DNA from: Pseudophaeomoniella oleicola
Lineage: Eukaryota; Ascomycota; Eurotiomycetes; Phaeomoniellales; Phaeomoniellaceae
NCBI GenBank assembly: GCA_003868215.1
Contig: QWDQ01000015.1
Coordinates: 186,001 to 250,000, forward strand
Direction: 5' to 3'
DNA length: 64,000 bases
The translations under genes were made by a program, and so were the position numbers. Positions 37,125-51,014 of the stretch are shown here, piece by piece. A model generated the notes under the pieces. That model saw only the letters and a list, made by a program, of their open reading frames with translations. It was not told where the DNA came from and ran no database searches. Position 1 is the first letter of the stretch. The number at the start of each line of letters is the position of its first letter.

Positions 37125-37557
37125 ACGGAACTACTCAAATAGGAAAGAGGTAATCAATAAATGACTGCTTTTCACCGCTCCTACTCCTGTTCCCCGGTGG
37201 GTTGGTGGTGACTGGCGAACTGGTCAGCCAGCCTGCCCTGTCGCCTGCTAGCAAAAGCTGATGATATCCTTTTAAGACTGTTTTGATTACTCAACAACGT
37301 TGAATATAAAGGGACGAACCTACAATTGTAGATGGATATAGTTAAAAGGATGTCATTAAAAGTCGCTAATTTTGCTGGAAGCGAAGTGAAAGATACAGTC
37401 TTGAAAAGAGACACAATTGCCGCTTAAAACAAGTACAGAGAGAAAAAGTATTGATACAAAACGAGTTGATGATTCCATTCTTCATCACACACGTCAATTC
37501 CATGTCAACCCCAATCGCAACGATCCTTTGTTTCCTCTCATCAATGCTGTCATAACC

Positions 37558-40500
37558 TCATCCCTTGGCATTATACTTGTCGTTGAATGCATTTACGGCT
37601 GTGTAAACACGTCAGCAAAAGTCTAAGGCATGATAGAATGATAGAGAAGACATACCAATGGCAATTTGTCGGTAGAGCCAATTCCTGCTGCTCTCCTCGG
37701 TCACGGGTATGAAGGGGCCGTTTGTACCTCCTTTCAGTGTAATGCCCATACCTGTTCTCTCCTTACTGATTGTTTGAATATCAGTCAACCGAATGTCCCA
37801 TTCCGTCCTCAACTTGTTTGTTCGGACCAACATGATCCGTTCGTAGGTGACCATGACCAGCATATCTTTGCCAGGCAGCTCAAGGTGCGCAATGTAGTCT
37901 TCGTTGAAATATTTGCCATCATCAGAGGTTTTCAACCAAAACTGACCAAGCGCTTCGCGTTGGCTGTAAGGTCGAATTAGGCCATCAATGCCAATGAAAC
38001 GAGTCAGACGCACGCGATCAAGACCTTCCTGGTCGAAAACAGTTGTTGTGTTACGCACCCCTTCGGCGACATTGGAGGCCAGGTCAAAGGCCCCAATTGC
38101 GGGTTTAGTAGCAAGCCCGAGGAATCCTTTGCCGACACCCTTGACGAAGCCTTGAAGACCTTCTTTCTCAGCACCTTGCAGAGGGTGGCGCGCAAGGCCT
38201 CCAATACCAGATGCTAGAGACGCTGCAAAAGCATTGCCACCAGATGTGACCCCGTAAAGTGCATGCTTCGGGCGGTTGCGTGATTTCGACATTCGTCTTT
38301 GATCCTGGAATTCCTTGTCCAAAGATGCGGCTGCAAGACCCTTGGACATCGAACCAGTAAATTTTGCAACTGAATCTGAGAGACCGAAAACGGATTTCTT
38401 GACAAAGGATGATGCTCCCTTGGCGATCCCGATGCCGAGCTCCTGAGGTCTATCAGTCATGACCAATCCTTGGTAAGGTTCGTAGAAGATATCAGCGAAG
38501 CCAGAAGACACATTGTTGAAGAGTCCAACTGGGTTGCCCAGGAAATCCGCAGAACCAAGAACGATATGGATTTGTCGAAGGAACTCCTGGGTGTAGTGCG
38601 CTTGAACAGCCGCCATGAGCGCAGGTATCGAGACACGTGCATTCTCGAGCATGAGTGAGTTTAGACGCACAGGTGCGTCATTGACATTTCCGATCGACAT
38701 GGTCATAACGTTGACAAAGAACATGACAGGGTTAGACACTGACATCTGGTCTTCTGCGTTGATTCTCTCGGTTCTGACAAATGAAATATCGAGCTGCATC
38801 GGCTGCAGATGTAACAGTTCGAAATACACGTCCTGGCCTTGTTCTTCTTTGACTGGCTCTGGAATGTCAACATCCTCGTCGCAGAGTTTTCCTTCCCTCT
38901 CTTCCGTCCATGATGCTCCCGGAATCTTAGCGAAATCCAGCAAGGCAAAGATGAAATCCTCGTCCACTTCGAGAGTGAGCTGCTGTAATAGCAGTGTAGC
39001 ATATTTGATATAAAGCACTCCATAAGAATCGTCTTTGACGCGAGTGACCTGAACATGCAGGATAGGGTGAGCTTCCATTTCCTTGCCGGTTTTTGGGACC
39101 ACGCTGGGATAAAGCAAGATGGGGAAGATGCCGCCATAGAGCTGATTGTCGATCTGGATCCACTTTATAGTAGTATTGAGGGTTTGGTACAGTTTGGAGT
39201 CACCGTACTTGAGCTCGATATCACGCAAAGTAAGATAAAGCAATTCTTTGAGGTGCGCGTTGACCAGCGATACACCAACACCAGCGAGACGGAGCTGAGC
39301 CTTGAATGTAACATCAGTATCAATTTGCTTCACTTCGAAGCCTTGGTTCAGGCTGCTTTGCGACGCGGAGGATAGGCCAGTCTTCTGTCTGTACAAACTC
39401 TTCGACGGCTGGTAGTTGGACAGCACTAGAACTTGTGTGGGACCATCTGCAACAATATTCAACTCAATTACTTTGGGAGGACCACCCCGTTGGCTTGGAA
39501 TCTTCATGGGTATCAAGTTTCCGATCTCTGCGAGCTTGACATAACGCTCCTTGCCGCCAGAGACAAGGACCAGTTCCTTACTCTTAGCTGATGGATAGTC
39601 CCAGGCGTATGGCATGATACTTCTAGGAGGTAACTTATACCGGATCGGCTTCCAACCGCTTCCGCGGTCTTCTTCATCCTCATCGACGTTGGGATTCGAC
39701 TGGTAGAACAAGTACTCAGTGTCGCTCTCGTTACGCATGGAGAACGGCCAATTTTTGGTTTCGATGCTCACGTGCAAGAAAATCGTGGCGTTCTCCAGGA
39801 TGATCTCAACCCGCAAGAGTCTCTGTCGTTGTCCATGTTTTGCGATTTTCACGTGAGTCATGCCGATATTAGAGATGTCAAAGGGCGATGACCATTGATT
39901 ATTGACTCCCGGGAAACACAGGCAAAGCTGTTTCTGTGGCGATTGGCGCATGAAATACAGAGGTAGGAGGTCGCCAGGCTTCACGTGCATGACGTCTGAA
40001 GAACCAGGTTCTCTGATATTGATTTCCTCGCTGAGTCTGTTCTTCAAAATGAAGCGTGGGGTAATAGTGACAACCTTCGTCAGAGTATATTTACCCTCTC
40101 CTTCGGCCACAGACACGCCTGCATGCAACTCAGATCTGCCATTGGATGATGGGACTACGACTTCATAAGTGCTCCCAATTGCATCAAAGCTCTGCGGCTT
40201 ACTCCAGTTGGAATCCCCAATCTTTAGAATTGATCGATTCTTGCGGTCATCAGTGGGGTAAGAATACATGTATGGCAACGCTTTTCTCGGACCATTGGAT
40301 GTATTGCTTAGAGACGCCGGCCCAGCCGAAGCCTTCGCGGAGCCCCACGAAGATTTGCTTTGTATGTTGACATCAAGGCCCGTTTTATTGAGCACAACAT
40401 AGGGACTGTACACGGAGACCTTGAAAGCGCCGCCACTGTCTTTGATGTTGAAGTAGTGGAGCTTCAATCGCAAGGTATTGCCTTGCTCATCCTTGACAGA

Positions 40501-43500
40501 TAGCGCCTTCTCACGGCGAAAGTCCTCTTGTGCATTGCTGTTAATGATTGCAAACTCGCTTTGCTTGTACGGTGTGTCTTGCATGTCGACACTTAGTAGC
40601 AGCAAGTGAGAAAGCTCTACCACATGGACTGGACTGATGCCACCTTTCCGAAGGAAATTAGTCCAGTCCTTTTTTGTGTTCTTGTCGTAGATGCGATACT
40701 TGAAGTCGTAAGGTAGTAAGTTCTGGATTTCAATGGGCGCAGAGATACGAATGCGCATGTATGGGTATATTTGGGTCATAGGATCTCTCTTGTCAAATGC
40801 CGCATTCGTTTGGAAGAAGAAGGGCGGTGACTGACCGCCACCTTCACCTTTGCAGGTGAGTGTCCTGGTTGGGCGCTTTATGAGATCTCTCCAGAATAAG
40901 TGTTCGTTTGACCAGTCATAGCCGAAGCCTTGATCAGGTCGTAACACCACCGAATGCATAAATGCCGAACCGATTGGCGCTGGCCTTGCATCTCCAGGTG
41001 CAATCTTCTCGATCTTCAACAGATGGCCCTCTTCAGGACTGAAGATGCCAAGTTCCACAGGAATCTGAGTGTTATTTTCGACAGTCAGAGGAGATCTAAA
41101 GGTAATATACTTGACATTGTCGGTTCCGAGTTTGACTTCTACGAGCAGACGGTGCTGTATCTGGTCCTTACGGGGTTTGAGATTGTAAAGCGTCTCTCCT
41201 TCGCGGACGATGGGAATACGGCCGATACTGTCAAACCCGCTACCTTCAAGTCGGATGCCGACAAGACCAGCGTTTCCTTCAGGGGAGAGGTTTTCTCGCA
41301 TTGATACTGCATCTTCAAACCGCCAGGGGTATTCCTCGCCGTCGCTAAGCTTTGCAGCAGCGCCTTCATCACTTTTGTTGTCATCAGCCCAGACGTGAAG
41401 GTCGAAACCAGTATAATTCCGAATTCTGTATGGTGCATCCGCCCCACGGGGCTTTGACAGAACGTCTTCGTCACTCGACAGGAATTGGAACGACTTAGAC
41501 GCCAATGCGATGGTGGCAGAAGTCATCGTGACTTCCAACGACTTATGGGAGAAGACGTCCACAGCCATTGTGTCCGGACTGGTTTCTTTTGACATGTGGA
41601 AGCCCAGCTGCCATGGCTCGATCAGCGGCTCCCATGCTGATTTGGAAAAGTTGTAGACATTAATGAAAGTGTCGAAGTTGGTGTCTGCGCTCATCGCTCC
41701 AGACCAATCTCTCACGTCAACAGAAAATTGCTTGACACTCCAATCAAGTAGCGGAAGTTCGTGGAGATCCCCAATGAGAATAACCCTGACGCCGTCTATC
41801 TGCGCCGTCATCTCTTCCCGTTTAATAACAGCTGAGCTTTCAGGCAGGTTTTCATGCCCAGTCTTGGCAGCTGTGCCGGTCCTCTTTGATCTGGCCGTAG
41901 TGGTCAATGTCTTCGCTCCAACCGACTTCCTCTTTGTTGACGCAGCCTTGGTGGAAGTTTTCTTGATCTCTTTGAGTTTCGAGGGTTCCTGATCTTCAAG
42001 CTTGCCGTCATCTTTCGCAGACACCTGGGAGGCCTTCGTGGCTATCTGTGTAGCGAGAAGGATATCACGCAAGGACAGACGAAGTACCAATGGCTCAATG
42101 TCGATATGAATAGTCGTCAAGGATGATCCCTTGCCCTGATTCCTGTTGTCCATCGACAACTGTATCGTGAAGTCGTCCAAGATGCGCAAGCGACTTGTTT
42201 CGAACTTGTCCATTCTGCACAAGAACATGCCAACTTTCGTAATTTGTATCGTTGAGGCGTTTTGCTGCGATACAAGAATTTCCTTGGTGCCCAATACAAT
42301 AGCCTCAGTATTTGCTATCGTCGGATTGGCAATAAGGATGACCTGGGCATCAACAATATTGATTCTGAAGGACATTGACATTTTAGACTCAGTTTCATCA
42401 CTGACCCCTGGCTCTCCAGATACAAGAGCTTTGGTTTCGGCTTCGCAGTCATTCTCGGTGTCGTCGGCATCTTCGTAGATATCAGCCGAATCTTGGATTC
42501 CAGTCTCTTCATCAGCAGCAAGAGCGGTTGTCATGAACGACTGTATGGCGAACAAGTAATCCAACGCGAAAATGATCCTTGGGCTATCAACGGTAAGCAT
42601 GACAATCATGTGCTTCGCATCTCCACCAGATATGGACAAGCTTGCCATAAACTGTTGTTGTACATCGTTGTTGATCAGAGACATGATCTTCCTAAACTTG
42701 TTCACCTCACGTGTCCTACTGTCACGGATGTTGAACGAATGTATCAGAAGCTCGGCTTCAATGGCGCCATCGCTAACCATTCTTAATTTGATATTGGTCT
42801 CGTTCAGCGAAAATTTCGAGAGACTTGCATTGTCCAAGTCCCCCACTGGTTGATTCTCCTCTGCCAGAATAAGCTCGAGACCAATTGTGGGAGACTTGAA
42901 AGTGAAGTTGAGCTTAGTCCATGTCTCATCGCTTTTCCCAAGCTCTGGTCCCTGATATGAAGGTGAGGACTCTTCCACCTGCTGATCAGACTTGGCAGTA
43001 ACTTCCAGAGCAGGCTCTGCGGTCCTCGTCGGGAGCTCCTCAGCAATGTCCTCCTGCGAATCTTCTTGAGTAGCAAATGCAGCGGGAACAGTTTTCGACA
43101 ACTCCATGAGAAACTTCATTTGTGTCTGGTTAATTCGGAGTTGAACTGGTGACATAGCCCCGTCTATCTCAGTATCTGGCCTTTCTAGACCAGGTTGGTG
43201 CTCTAGATAGCGTATCTTGAAATCCAGGTCAACCTTTTCGATCATCTCGAGGACTTCGGATTCATCGTTCTCATAATGAAAGGTGGACGTCAACTTGATA
43301 TGGCGGATGCCAGCTGACAATTTGTTCACCATCGGCCCATCTGGCCTGCCTTGGATCCCGACGAACTTGTTATTAGCGTAGATTTCACCGAGATGAGCAG
43401 TCAGTAGATCTCGAGGACGATCCTCTTTCATGGCGCGAGGGAAGACCAGAATAGGAGTCTTAACGACGATGTCGAAATGCATCTTCGAGGCATTCTCCTG

Positions 43501-46500
43501 CATCTGCGTTGCCTGGCTGGCAGCTGCCTGCCGTGCAGCATTGAATATCGCTTGCATCTTCCCAAATTTGACTCCAAACTCCATGATCTGCCTAAATGGT
43601 GATTCTATGAAGTTGATCTTTATGGATCCGGAGCGCAGGTATACACCGGAATCATAGCCTGGATATTCCTTTGAATTGGCGTCGAAGGTCTGGTATTTGA
43701 AATCTGCGAAGTTTTCACCTTCAATCGAGATCAAACGACGAAGTGGTGAATCTTCGGAAGCTCCCTGGTTGAGATCATCGAGCAAATCAAGACTTCCCAG
43801 CCGAGCATTGATCTGCATAGTCTTTCCTTCGAGAAAGACTCCCACGTCGCCAGATTTCAAGGATAGAGTAGCCAGTCGGACACCGTCATTATTGAGTATG
43901 AGCGAGATGGCTTTCAAATTCGCCTTGATCCTGATTTTATCAGGTTCGGCCGCCTGCTGTGACGATGCTTGTTCGTCCTCTTCAGGCTGGTCCTCGATCT
44001 CTTTGACATCCGACGGCGGCTTCTCGGCAGGTTGATCCGAACTAGCAAATGTCACAAGAACAAAGTCCAGCAGAGTAAGCAACGTTCTCCTTGTCACCAC
44101 GACGTTTATGGTGGACACAGATACATCCAGGTTCGTTGCTATACCTTCGTACGTTGACACAAATTCTGGTGAGTCTTTGTTGACTTTCACAAATCGCACA
44201 TTGAACAGATCTCTATCGGTTTTCTCATGTAAGTCACTCGAGGAGATTATTTGTTTGAACTCTGGTAGTGGTTCTTCCTCGATATAATCGTCCACTGTCA
44301 GAGACTTCAGTAACACCTCGGCAACCATATCGTAAGGCCGGAGGTAGAAATCGAAGGAGAAATGCTCCGCGACGAGCTCGACCAGTAATTCATCGGGCTT
44401 TCGTTCGCTTGGGTCAGACCTATACAAGGAGCCACGTAGCTCATCGACTGTGAACTTGAACTCGAAGTTTCTTTGGTGAATGTTAAGAGGGGCGTCCTTC
44501 TGCTTTTTGTCCTGTTCCTCAGATTCATCGTCGGATTCATTGTCTAGTACTGGAGCTTCTTTGGTCGCCAGCTGAAATTCTGCTCTCTTTTTGGCTTGCG
44601 CGTCGGATTTTGCTGTAGATGGTCGTTCGGCAGGTGCGGAAGGATCCTCAAAGTGTGGGATGGCAACATCGATGAGCTTCATCAGGTTCTTATATTTACG
44701 GTCTGAAATGGAAGCATGTAGTAAGGGCAAACGTCCCGAGACACGAGTTTTGGTAATGTCACTGGCTTTCGGAACGATAGAAGTCTCCAAGACGAAGTCC
44801 ATGTTGATCCTGTCGATTATATGATATTGCTTCGAGTCCTCCGTAGACTCGAGCTCTGCTTTGGTGGCTTCAATATCAGGCCCAATAAGGACTTGCGTCG
44901 AATCTAGTTTCAACAAGAATCTGTCATACATCAGACTTTCCAACTGTCGAAAATCGTCCTCAGTGTATTGCTTCTTCTGTTTAGACTGGATGTCTCGCAT
45001 AGTTTCCTTGTCCACTAGTTCACTATTCAAGCCGATATGGCCTGCATCGACGATGAGGCATAGAGAACTTTCTTTGGTTATGCTTTCAGGCACGATGATC
45101 AGAGGTGCTTGGAGGTCGAGATTTGCATTGATAGTCTTATGCTCTTCCAAAGCAAATTCAAGCCCAGCTCTGGTCTGCTGCCGTATTTCCTCGACTGTAG
45201 CGCCTGCAGTTTCTAACAAAGCTCCGATAGACTCCATATGCCGTTCTGGGGGTTTGAAGAACTTCGCAACCTCAACTATGAATGTCGAGTTGTAGATTAC
45301 TTCGACACTTTTGAGTTTCATCATCACAGCCGTGTCGGCACTTTCATCTAGAGGGTTATTCTCGAATACAAGATGGAAGAGTGCATCTTCATCAGAGCTC
45401 GCATCTTTCCCTCCGTCCTGCTCCACCTCTTCTTCAAATTTTGGTGTCTCGGTTCCAGCTTGTTCGTCCTTCTCCTGCAATTCTTTACCTTTGACCTTCA
45501 CAATTTGAGGGAAGAGACTACCGGGAGTTGTGCCATCATACACTCTAAAGCCACCGAGTGCAAGGTCAGCCAAGAAAGAATCCGGTCTTTGCAAAGCTTT
45601 GGCACGAAAATCGTCGAAGACCAGTTTCAATATCTCGTTCGCTTTACCTTTGGGGTCGCGCTTCAACGTGAAGCTTCCTGTTCGTAAACTCGACTCGACT
45701 TGCAGTTTCACCGTCTCCCGTGGTAAATCGACGCTCTCTGCAATGGCCTTCTTCTCGTCCCAATCGATGGCGTCGAACAACTTTTTCCGATCTTCTTCGG
45801 TAATGCTTGCGTCTTGCTCACCGTCACCTTCTGGCTGGCCTTGCGGTTTCTGACCCCAGACCCACTGACCCCAGGTCTGCTTCGGTGCTTGCTTTGGAGC
45901 GCCAAGGTTTTCTTTGCGGAGTTCATTCCGAGCAAGTGATCTCCAGAATCGAAGATCCTCATAGGTAAGCTTCTGCTCCAACTTGTTGAAGTCTTCATCC
46001 TCCTGTTTCGTAAAGGCTTGCTCCCGTTTCTTCTTCTTGAACAGTTCAATATATCTGACCCTGTCATCGCGACGTTCCTTGAAGTATGCCCAAGTCCAAC
46101 GCCGATTCCTATCCTGGATCTTGGATAAAACGGCTTGACCGGCGAACTTGAGCCAGGCGCGGGGGTCTTCCTTCGGGCTTTCTCTGGGTTGATCTTTCTT
46201 GTATTCCTGGTGTCGGATGAAGTAATGGAAGAGGTCGACCAACATCAGAGCATCGCGGTACTGATCTTCATCCAAGACGAATCCAAGCTCATCAAAAAGC
46301 AGTCTGGCCTTGATCTTTGGTCGGTCGAGCTTGCCGGTCTTGTCCATCTCAATGCCTGCCCGCCCACTGACCGGCTTGAGCATATACTGAGAGTTTTCGC
46401 CTTTCTCAATTGCTTCGCGGAGACGTGCCATAAGCTCGTCGTGATCAGTCCCCTGCTCATCAGCACCTACTTCGTCACCTTTGCCAGTACCAAAGAGATC

Positions 46501-47160
46501 CGTATCCGTATTCCAATATAAAGCGAACGAGTCTAACACCGCTAGCTTGTGTGTATTGCCGGAAGTTGACTGAACGAATGTAGGTTTCCAATTGCTGTCG
46601 GTGCTGACTGCACTCATCTCCTTTATCGTCAAACCGGCCGCAAATGGGTGTCCAGGAGTTGCTATTGAGTCTTCGTACCGAACATGAACGTTCTTAACAA
46701 CGACTTGGAGATTGTCAACGATCGCAGTGACTAGGCTTTGCGTGAAGCTCTGATTTTTCTGTTGTTCCTCCTGGCTCATGCCCTCGGTATTTCTTTCTTT
46801 CAACAACTCTGCGCTCTCAAGCTTCTCGATCTTAACCGCGTTGGCTCTTTTTGCCTCCTCTTCCGGGTCATAGTCAGCTTCAACCCGTGGCGCTGCAAGG
46901 AGGAACACATCCTCAATGTTGACCTTGACCGGCTTCCCGCGCAGATTAGACCATGGTATAGATAGTGTGAGCTGGCCTAGATGGCCCTCGACAACGTTGA
47001 GTGGAAGATGCAGTTGGTCGAGTGCTTCTCTTCGGAGTTCGAGATTTCGTAGCTTGACATCGCCGGACCATATACCTACGTTGAGCTGCTTTGGATCAAA
47101 GTTCTTGACGTACATGCCCAAGAAGCGGTTCAGCAGGTTGGCGACAAGTCCTTCCAACAT
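37558..47160 (-). CDS. VPS13: Vps13-family bridge-like lipid transfer protein
   Basis: Exon 1 is 37656-47160 and a 41-nt last exon is 37558-37598 (57-nt intron); together 3181 residues, matching yeast Vps13 (3144). Vps13 forms a hydrophobic groove that moves phospholipids between organelles at contact sites. The N-terminal chorein domain starts MLEGLVANLLNRFLGMYVKN and continues with LRNLELRREALDQLHLPL. The Vps13 adaptor-binding (VAB/SHR-BD) region begins near residue 1908 (PYRIRNYTGFDLHVWADDN). The ATG2_C-like amphipathic block (NNVSSGFADIFYEPYQGL, about 2883) and a PH-like C-terminus (RLTRFIGIDGLIRPYSQREA, about 3050) follow. The final exon adds VNAFNDKYNAKG. A Lys/Thr-rich linker lies near residues 1713-1777. 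The gene is divergent from the DUF3429 gene. Confidence 0.97.
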
Positions 47161-48352
47161 GTTGACTGTTGGTGGCCTTTACCCTGGCCGGGGTGACAGC
47201 GGTGATGTGAGTTGGCGTTGTATATAGTGGATGTTCAGGACAGCATAGAACACTGTAAGGCCATGACCTAGAGAACCCGTTAAACCTCGTTACACACCGA
47301 CAAGTTTATCCTGCAAAAAGAAAATGACCAGGTCAGCAGGTATTGATTCACGTTCAAGACAGAAAACTGCCCAGATGTGACGTCGACAAAGTAAATAAGT
47401 GGCGGTGGCCTGTGGCGGGGTATTGGGCAACCACCAGCCAACACCTACTTCAGAGATCACTAATTAGTGATGACGCTGCTACCTTCGTTGTTTCTTTTCT
47501 CCCGCAGCAGAAGTCTGAACCAATGATGGAGGCTTGAGAAGGCTACCGATAAGCGCGTCGGTTCATCTAACCCAACGAAGGATTGAACAGCCCACGCGTC
47601 CAGAAGAAGCAGGTAAACCACTGCTCGCATAAGATTACTGGGACTTTTGGATCGAGAATCTGCAAAGCAATTGCGAGTTGAATGTGATGAACAGAGGACA
47701 GGCGAGCCAGGTCAGCGTTTCACTTGAGGAAAATTGCTATGTTCCCAACACGAAAAGTTCTCACCAACACGCAATAACTGTTGATCCTCATTATTGATCC
47801 AGCGAGCCAGCTACACTGGAGCTTGTGACGTAGATCGTGCCAAGATTACTTGCTTTTATTATTATGTGGGAAGACTGTACGGAGTAGCTCGCTAACTACT
47901 ACTAATTAATTACTACGGCGAACGGTAGGTGCTGCAGTTCATGTTTGGCCCCGTCGACGGCGGAATGGGAATGAATCGCCGGGGGTGCATTCTAGGTCTC
48001 CGCAGTAAGCCGTGGTAGCTTTCTGGCCTCTGGAGTTCACCGTAATTTGTTATATTCATTATGCTTGTGGTAGCTAAGTCAAGGGCCGAACTACCTCCTA
48101 GCTCCCCCATTGGAAAGAACCGGAAGAGGAGGGAATAGCTCCAAAGCCGCAATACCCAATTGAAGCTAATGCAATCAGCTTTCCAAAGCGACCAACCCTC
48201 TTTTTACCTATCTTTCTCCCATAACCTCATCACGATTCTCCTCTCCACTCATTGCCCTCAGACAGCGCTGCTAGGGGCATCGACCTATTTGCTGGAGGTC
48301 GACTTCTTCATTGTTCATTCACTGCAGCTGCACCACCCACTTCTATCCCACA
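47161..48352. other. Divergent intergenic region, VPS13 / DUF3429 gene
   Basis: 1.2 kb. It contains an AT-rich palindromic patch ACTACTAATTAATTACTACG at 47897-47916, related to the TACGTA/AATTAG repeats elsewhere in the window. No gene is supported. Confidence 0.6.
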
Positions 48353-49532
48353 ATGATTCGCAACGGTGTCACACGGGCACTCCCGAAAGCCCTCAACTAT
48401 AGCACAGCGGCGGCGCGCCCAGCATATGCTACCAGCGCCTTTAAGAGTCAATTGGCCTCCTATACCAAAGTGCGCACTCCTCAAAAGACGCTCGCTCAGA
48501 CCTTGGCGGCACGAAGGACCTTCGCGACCTCTCTGGGCAAGTTCCAGGCAAAGGGGATTCAAGACTTAAAAGAAGAAGCCCAGTATGCCAAAGAAAAGCT
48601 CACACCTAGTCCAGAGACAGTCTCGGTGACGTCTTCAACCCATCCCGTCACCCGGGAAGTTGGTGTCGAGGAACCAGAAAAAGACGTTGATATGATGAAA
48701 ACTATCCGGTACGACGTGGTATGTCACCCCAACGCGGACGAGCTAAGAAATGGTCACTGATATGTACCCTATAGAAAGTCATCAAAGATACCTTCGCCCT
48801 CAACCATGTGCCGAAGGAAGCCTTCTACGTCGGCCTGGCTGGTGTCCTCCCATATGTCGCAACGTCTCTCTCCACCGTCTACCTAGCCTATGATATCAAC
48901 CACGCTGCCGAACACGGTGCTGGATTCTTCTTCGACCCCAAGACGGCTGAAGAACTCCTCCACATTCTCGAGCCAATCCAGATCGGCTACGGCGCTACCG
49001 TAAGATCTCCCAATGAATTCTTTCTTTTCATCGTGGCACAGAACTGACTCCGATCATACAGATCATCTCGTTCCTTGGTGCCATCCATTGGGGCCTTGAA
49101 TGGGCCAACTTCGGGGGTAAGCAAGGTTACCGCCGCTACGCAATTGGTGTCCTGGCCACTGCCGCCGCCTGGCCCACTCTCCTCTTCCCCGCTGAAATAG
49201 GCTTGATCTCTCAATTCCTGACCTTTGTCCTCCTTTACTTTGCGGACAGCCGTGCTGCAACTATGGGTTGGGCTCCAGTCTGGTACTCCACCTATCGCTT
49301 CGTTCTCACCTTCATTGTCGGAGCTGCCATTGTCCTGTCTTTGGTCGGACGTGGCCAGATTGCCGACAAGGTGACCAAGGCGCCAGGACCTGCTGACCGT
49401 ATGAGGGCTTTGAGAGAAGGACAGATCATAGCTTTGGAGAAGGAAGAGGAGGAGCGAAGAAACAGAATCGTTTCCGAGGACGAAGGTGAAGATGAGGATG
49501 AGGGATCCGATGACGGCGAGGATGAGGAATAA
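48353..49532 (+). CDS. Mitochondrial membrane protein, DUF3429/TMEM69-like
   Basis: Three exons, 48353-48718, 48775-48999 and 49062-49532, all phase 0, give 353 residues. The N-terminus (MIRNGVTRALPKALNYSTAA ... ARRTFATSLGKFQ) is rich in Arg, Ser and Ala with almost no acidic residues, a typical mitochondrial presequence. The core carries DUF3429/TMEM69 features: PKEAFYVGLAGVLPYVATSL, ISFLGAIHWGLEWANFGG, AAWPTLLFPAEIGLISQFLT and WYSTYRFVLTFIVGAAIV, which make four or five membrane spans. The C-terminus is a long acidic tail (EDEGEDEDEGSDDGEDEE). The protein is expected in the inner mitochondrial membrane, by homology; its biochemical role is not established. The start follows a normal leader with no earlier ATG in frame with the presequence. 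Confidence 0.9.
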
Positions 49533-49922
49533 ATGCTTTGATCGAATTTTAGAGTCCCTTCTAATGTTCAATCATCATCTATCTCATTCAGAAAAGCCCA
49601 AAAAGCCAAAGGGGGATAATCAAGGAGAATTGCCGCCTACTCTTTACTGTACAAGCAGCGAACCAAAAAAATTCGATATGTACATCTCCAGTTGTTACAA
49701 ATCTATGTCTTTATCTGTATCTAACGTTACCTCCTACAACCATGTCCTCTTATCCCATCCGAACAAGTATCTTTCTCCAGCTCTCTTTTTATAATTGATT
49801 TAATCGTACATCATCGTATATGTCATAGGCAATACCAAACACACTCTTGTCTTTGATAGTCACGTTGCTTCCTTCCCTGCCTTGAATTTACACCAGGCAA
49901 ACAAGTATACTTAAGAGGCCCC

Positions 49923-49941
49923 AGAGAGAGAGAGAGAGAGG
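49923..49941. repeat. (AG)n microsatellite
   Basis: About nine AG units in non-coding DNA. Confidence 0.85.
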
Positions 49942-49976
49942 GAGGGATAACGGTGTTGTAACGGGCCAGATCTATT

Positions 49977-49999
49977 GAGCGAGCGAGCGAGCGAGCGAG
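49977..49999. repeat. (GAGC)n microsatellite
   Basis: Five GAGC units followed by GAGG. The run is non-coding. Confidence 0.85.
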
Positions 50000-51014
50000 G
50001 GAGTGACTACTTGGGGGTGTAACTAAGTACATTACATACATGGGTAAGATAGGTAGGTAACTAGGGTAGGTAGAGAGAAAGGGAGAAAGGGAGGGTTTAC
50101 ATATCTGCCTGGGTTTGTACGGACGTATATATATATATCCAGTATCTTTGTGTGAATGCTAATCAGTTTGTGATAGTTCAAGATGATAGGATAGTTATTC
50201 TTTCCGACAAGCTTGAAGACCATGCTACAATTAAAATACCATCGTAGAGAGGGAAAATTTCAATAAAAAGGAGGGAATACGCAATATGAGAGGCTCAGAT
50301 CTAATATTGGGTCCTATGATTGACAGTCGACTGTCATTTATTTATTTCTGACGATAATGATGATTATGATATGCAACAAAAAGCTATGTACCTAGGAGGT
50401 ATAGCTTCAAAGGATGAGAACCTTCTCAAGGTATCTGGCTAAGGTATATATGCTTTCCTGAGCACGAATTGATCAAGTGACTCTTTCCACTTTTTCTGCA
50501 GATTGGAGCTCATTTGTCCATTCATCCTCTCGTGATCCACTGAAGTCGGGTTGAGACCCGATGCAAGGACGGAACGTGAAGGCCGAGGCGGATTCCCTGA
50601 AGCATTGCATTGATGCTCATGCCAGGACCACTAAGATCCAAGAACGTTCCTGATAGTGTGTATCAAACGCTTGAGCATGTTGAGTCCTTTTCGACGGCAG
50701 CCCTTATCGTTCCAAGTCGTCAAATATAGAGTCCAAAGTGGTCTTCCGTAGTCGATAAGGGATCAGGCCGCTGGTGTAAATGAATATGACTATCCTAAAA
50801 CGCCTGTTCCCATCGTTTCAAAGCGCTATGCTGTAATGCCAAGTCAAAGACCAAAAAGGCGCTGGAAATGCAGCAGATAAAAGCAACCCATGTTCAAAAG
50901 AGGGCATGCAGATGTTGGCGGTCCGTAGCAAAATCTACAGTGCTGAAAAGATGCACGAATTGGAGACAAGGAAAGAGAGGGTCGGGCGGTCGGCCGAGTG
51001 TGAAGGCAGACCTA

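Larger units (their letters stand above)
36319..37557. other. Intergenic region with tandem repeats, upstream of the secreted protein
   Basis: It contains (CAGA)n at 36993-37013, a (CCAA)n run near 37105-37124, and TAGGTACCTACCTAAGGTACCT palindromes near 37055-37077. No gene is supported. Confidence 0.65.
49533..51014. other. Convergent intergenic region with simple repeats
   Basis: 1.5 kb. It contains AG and GCGA microsatellites and TAGGTAGGTA motifs. Short frames near 50868-51172 overlap the 3' end of the next gene in antisense and lack support. Confidence 0.6.
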
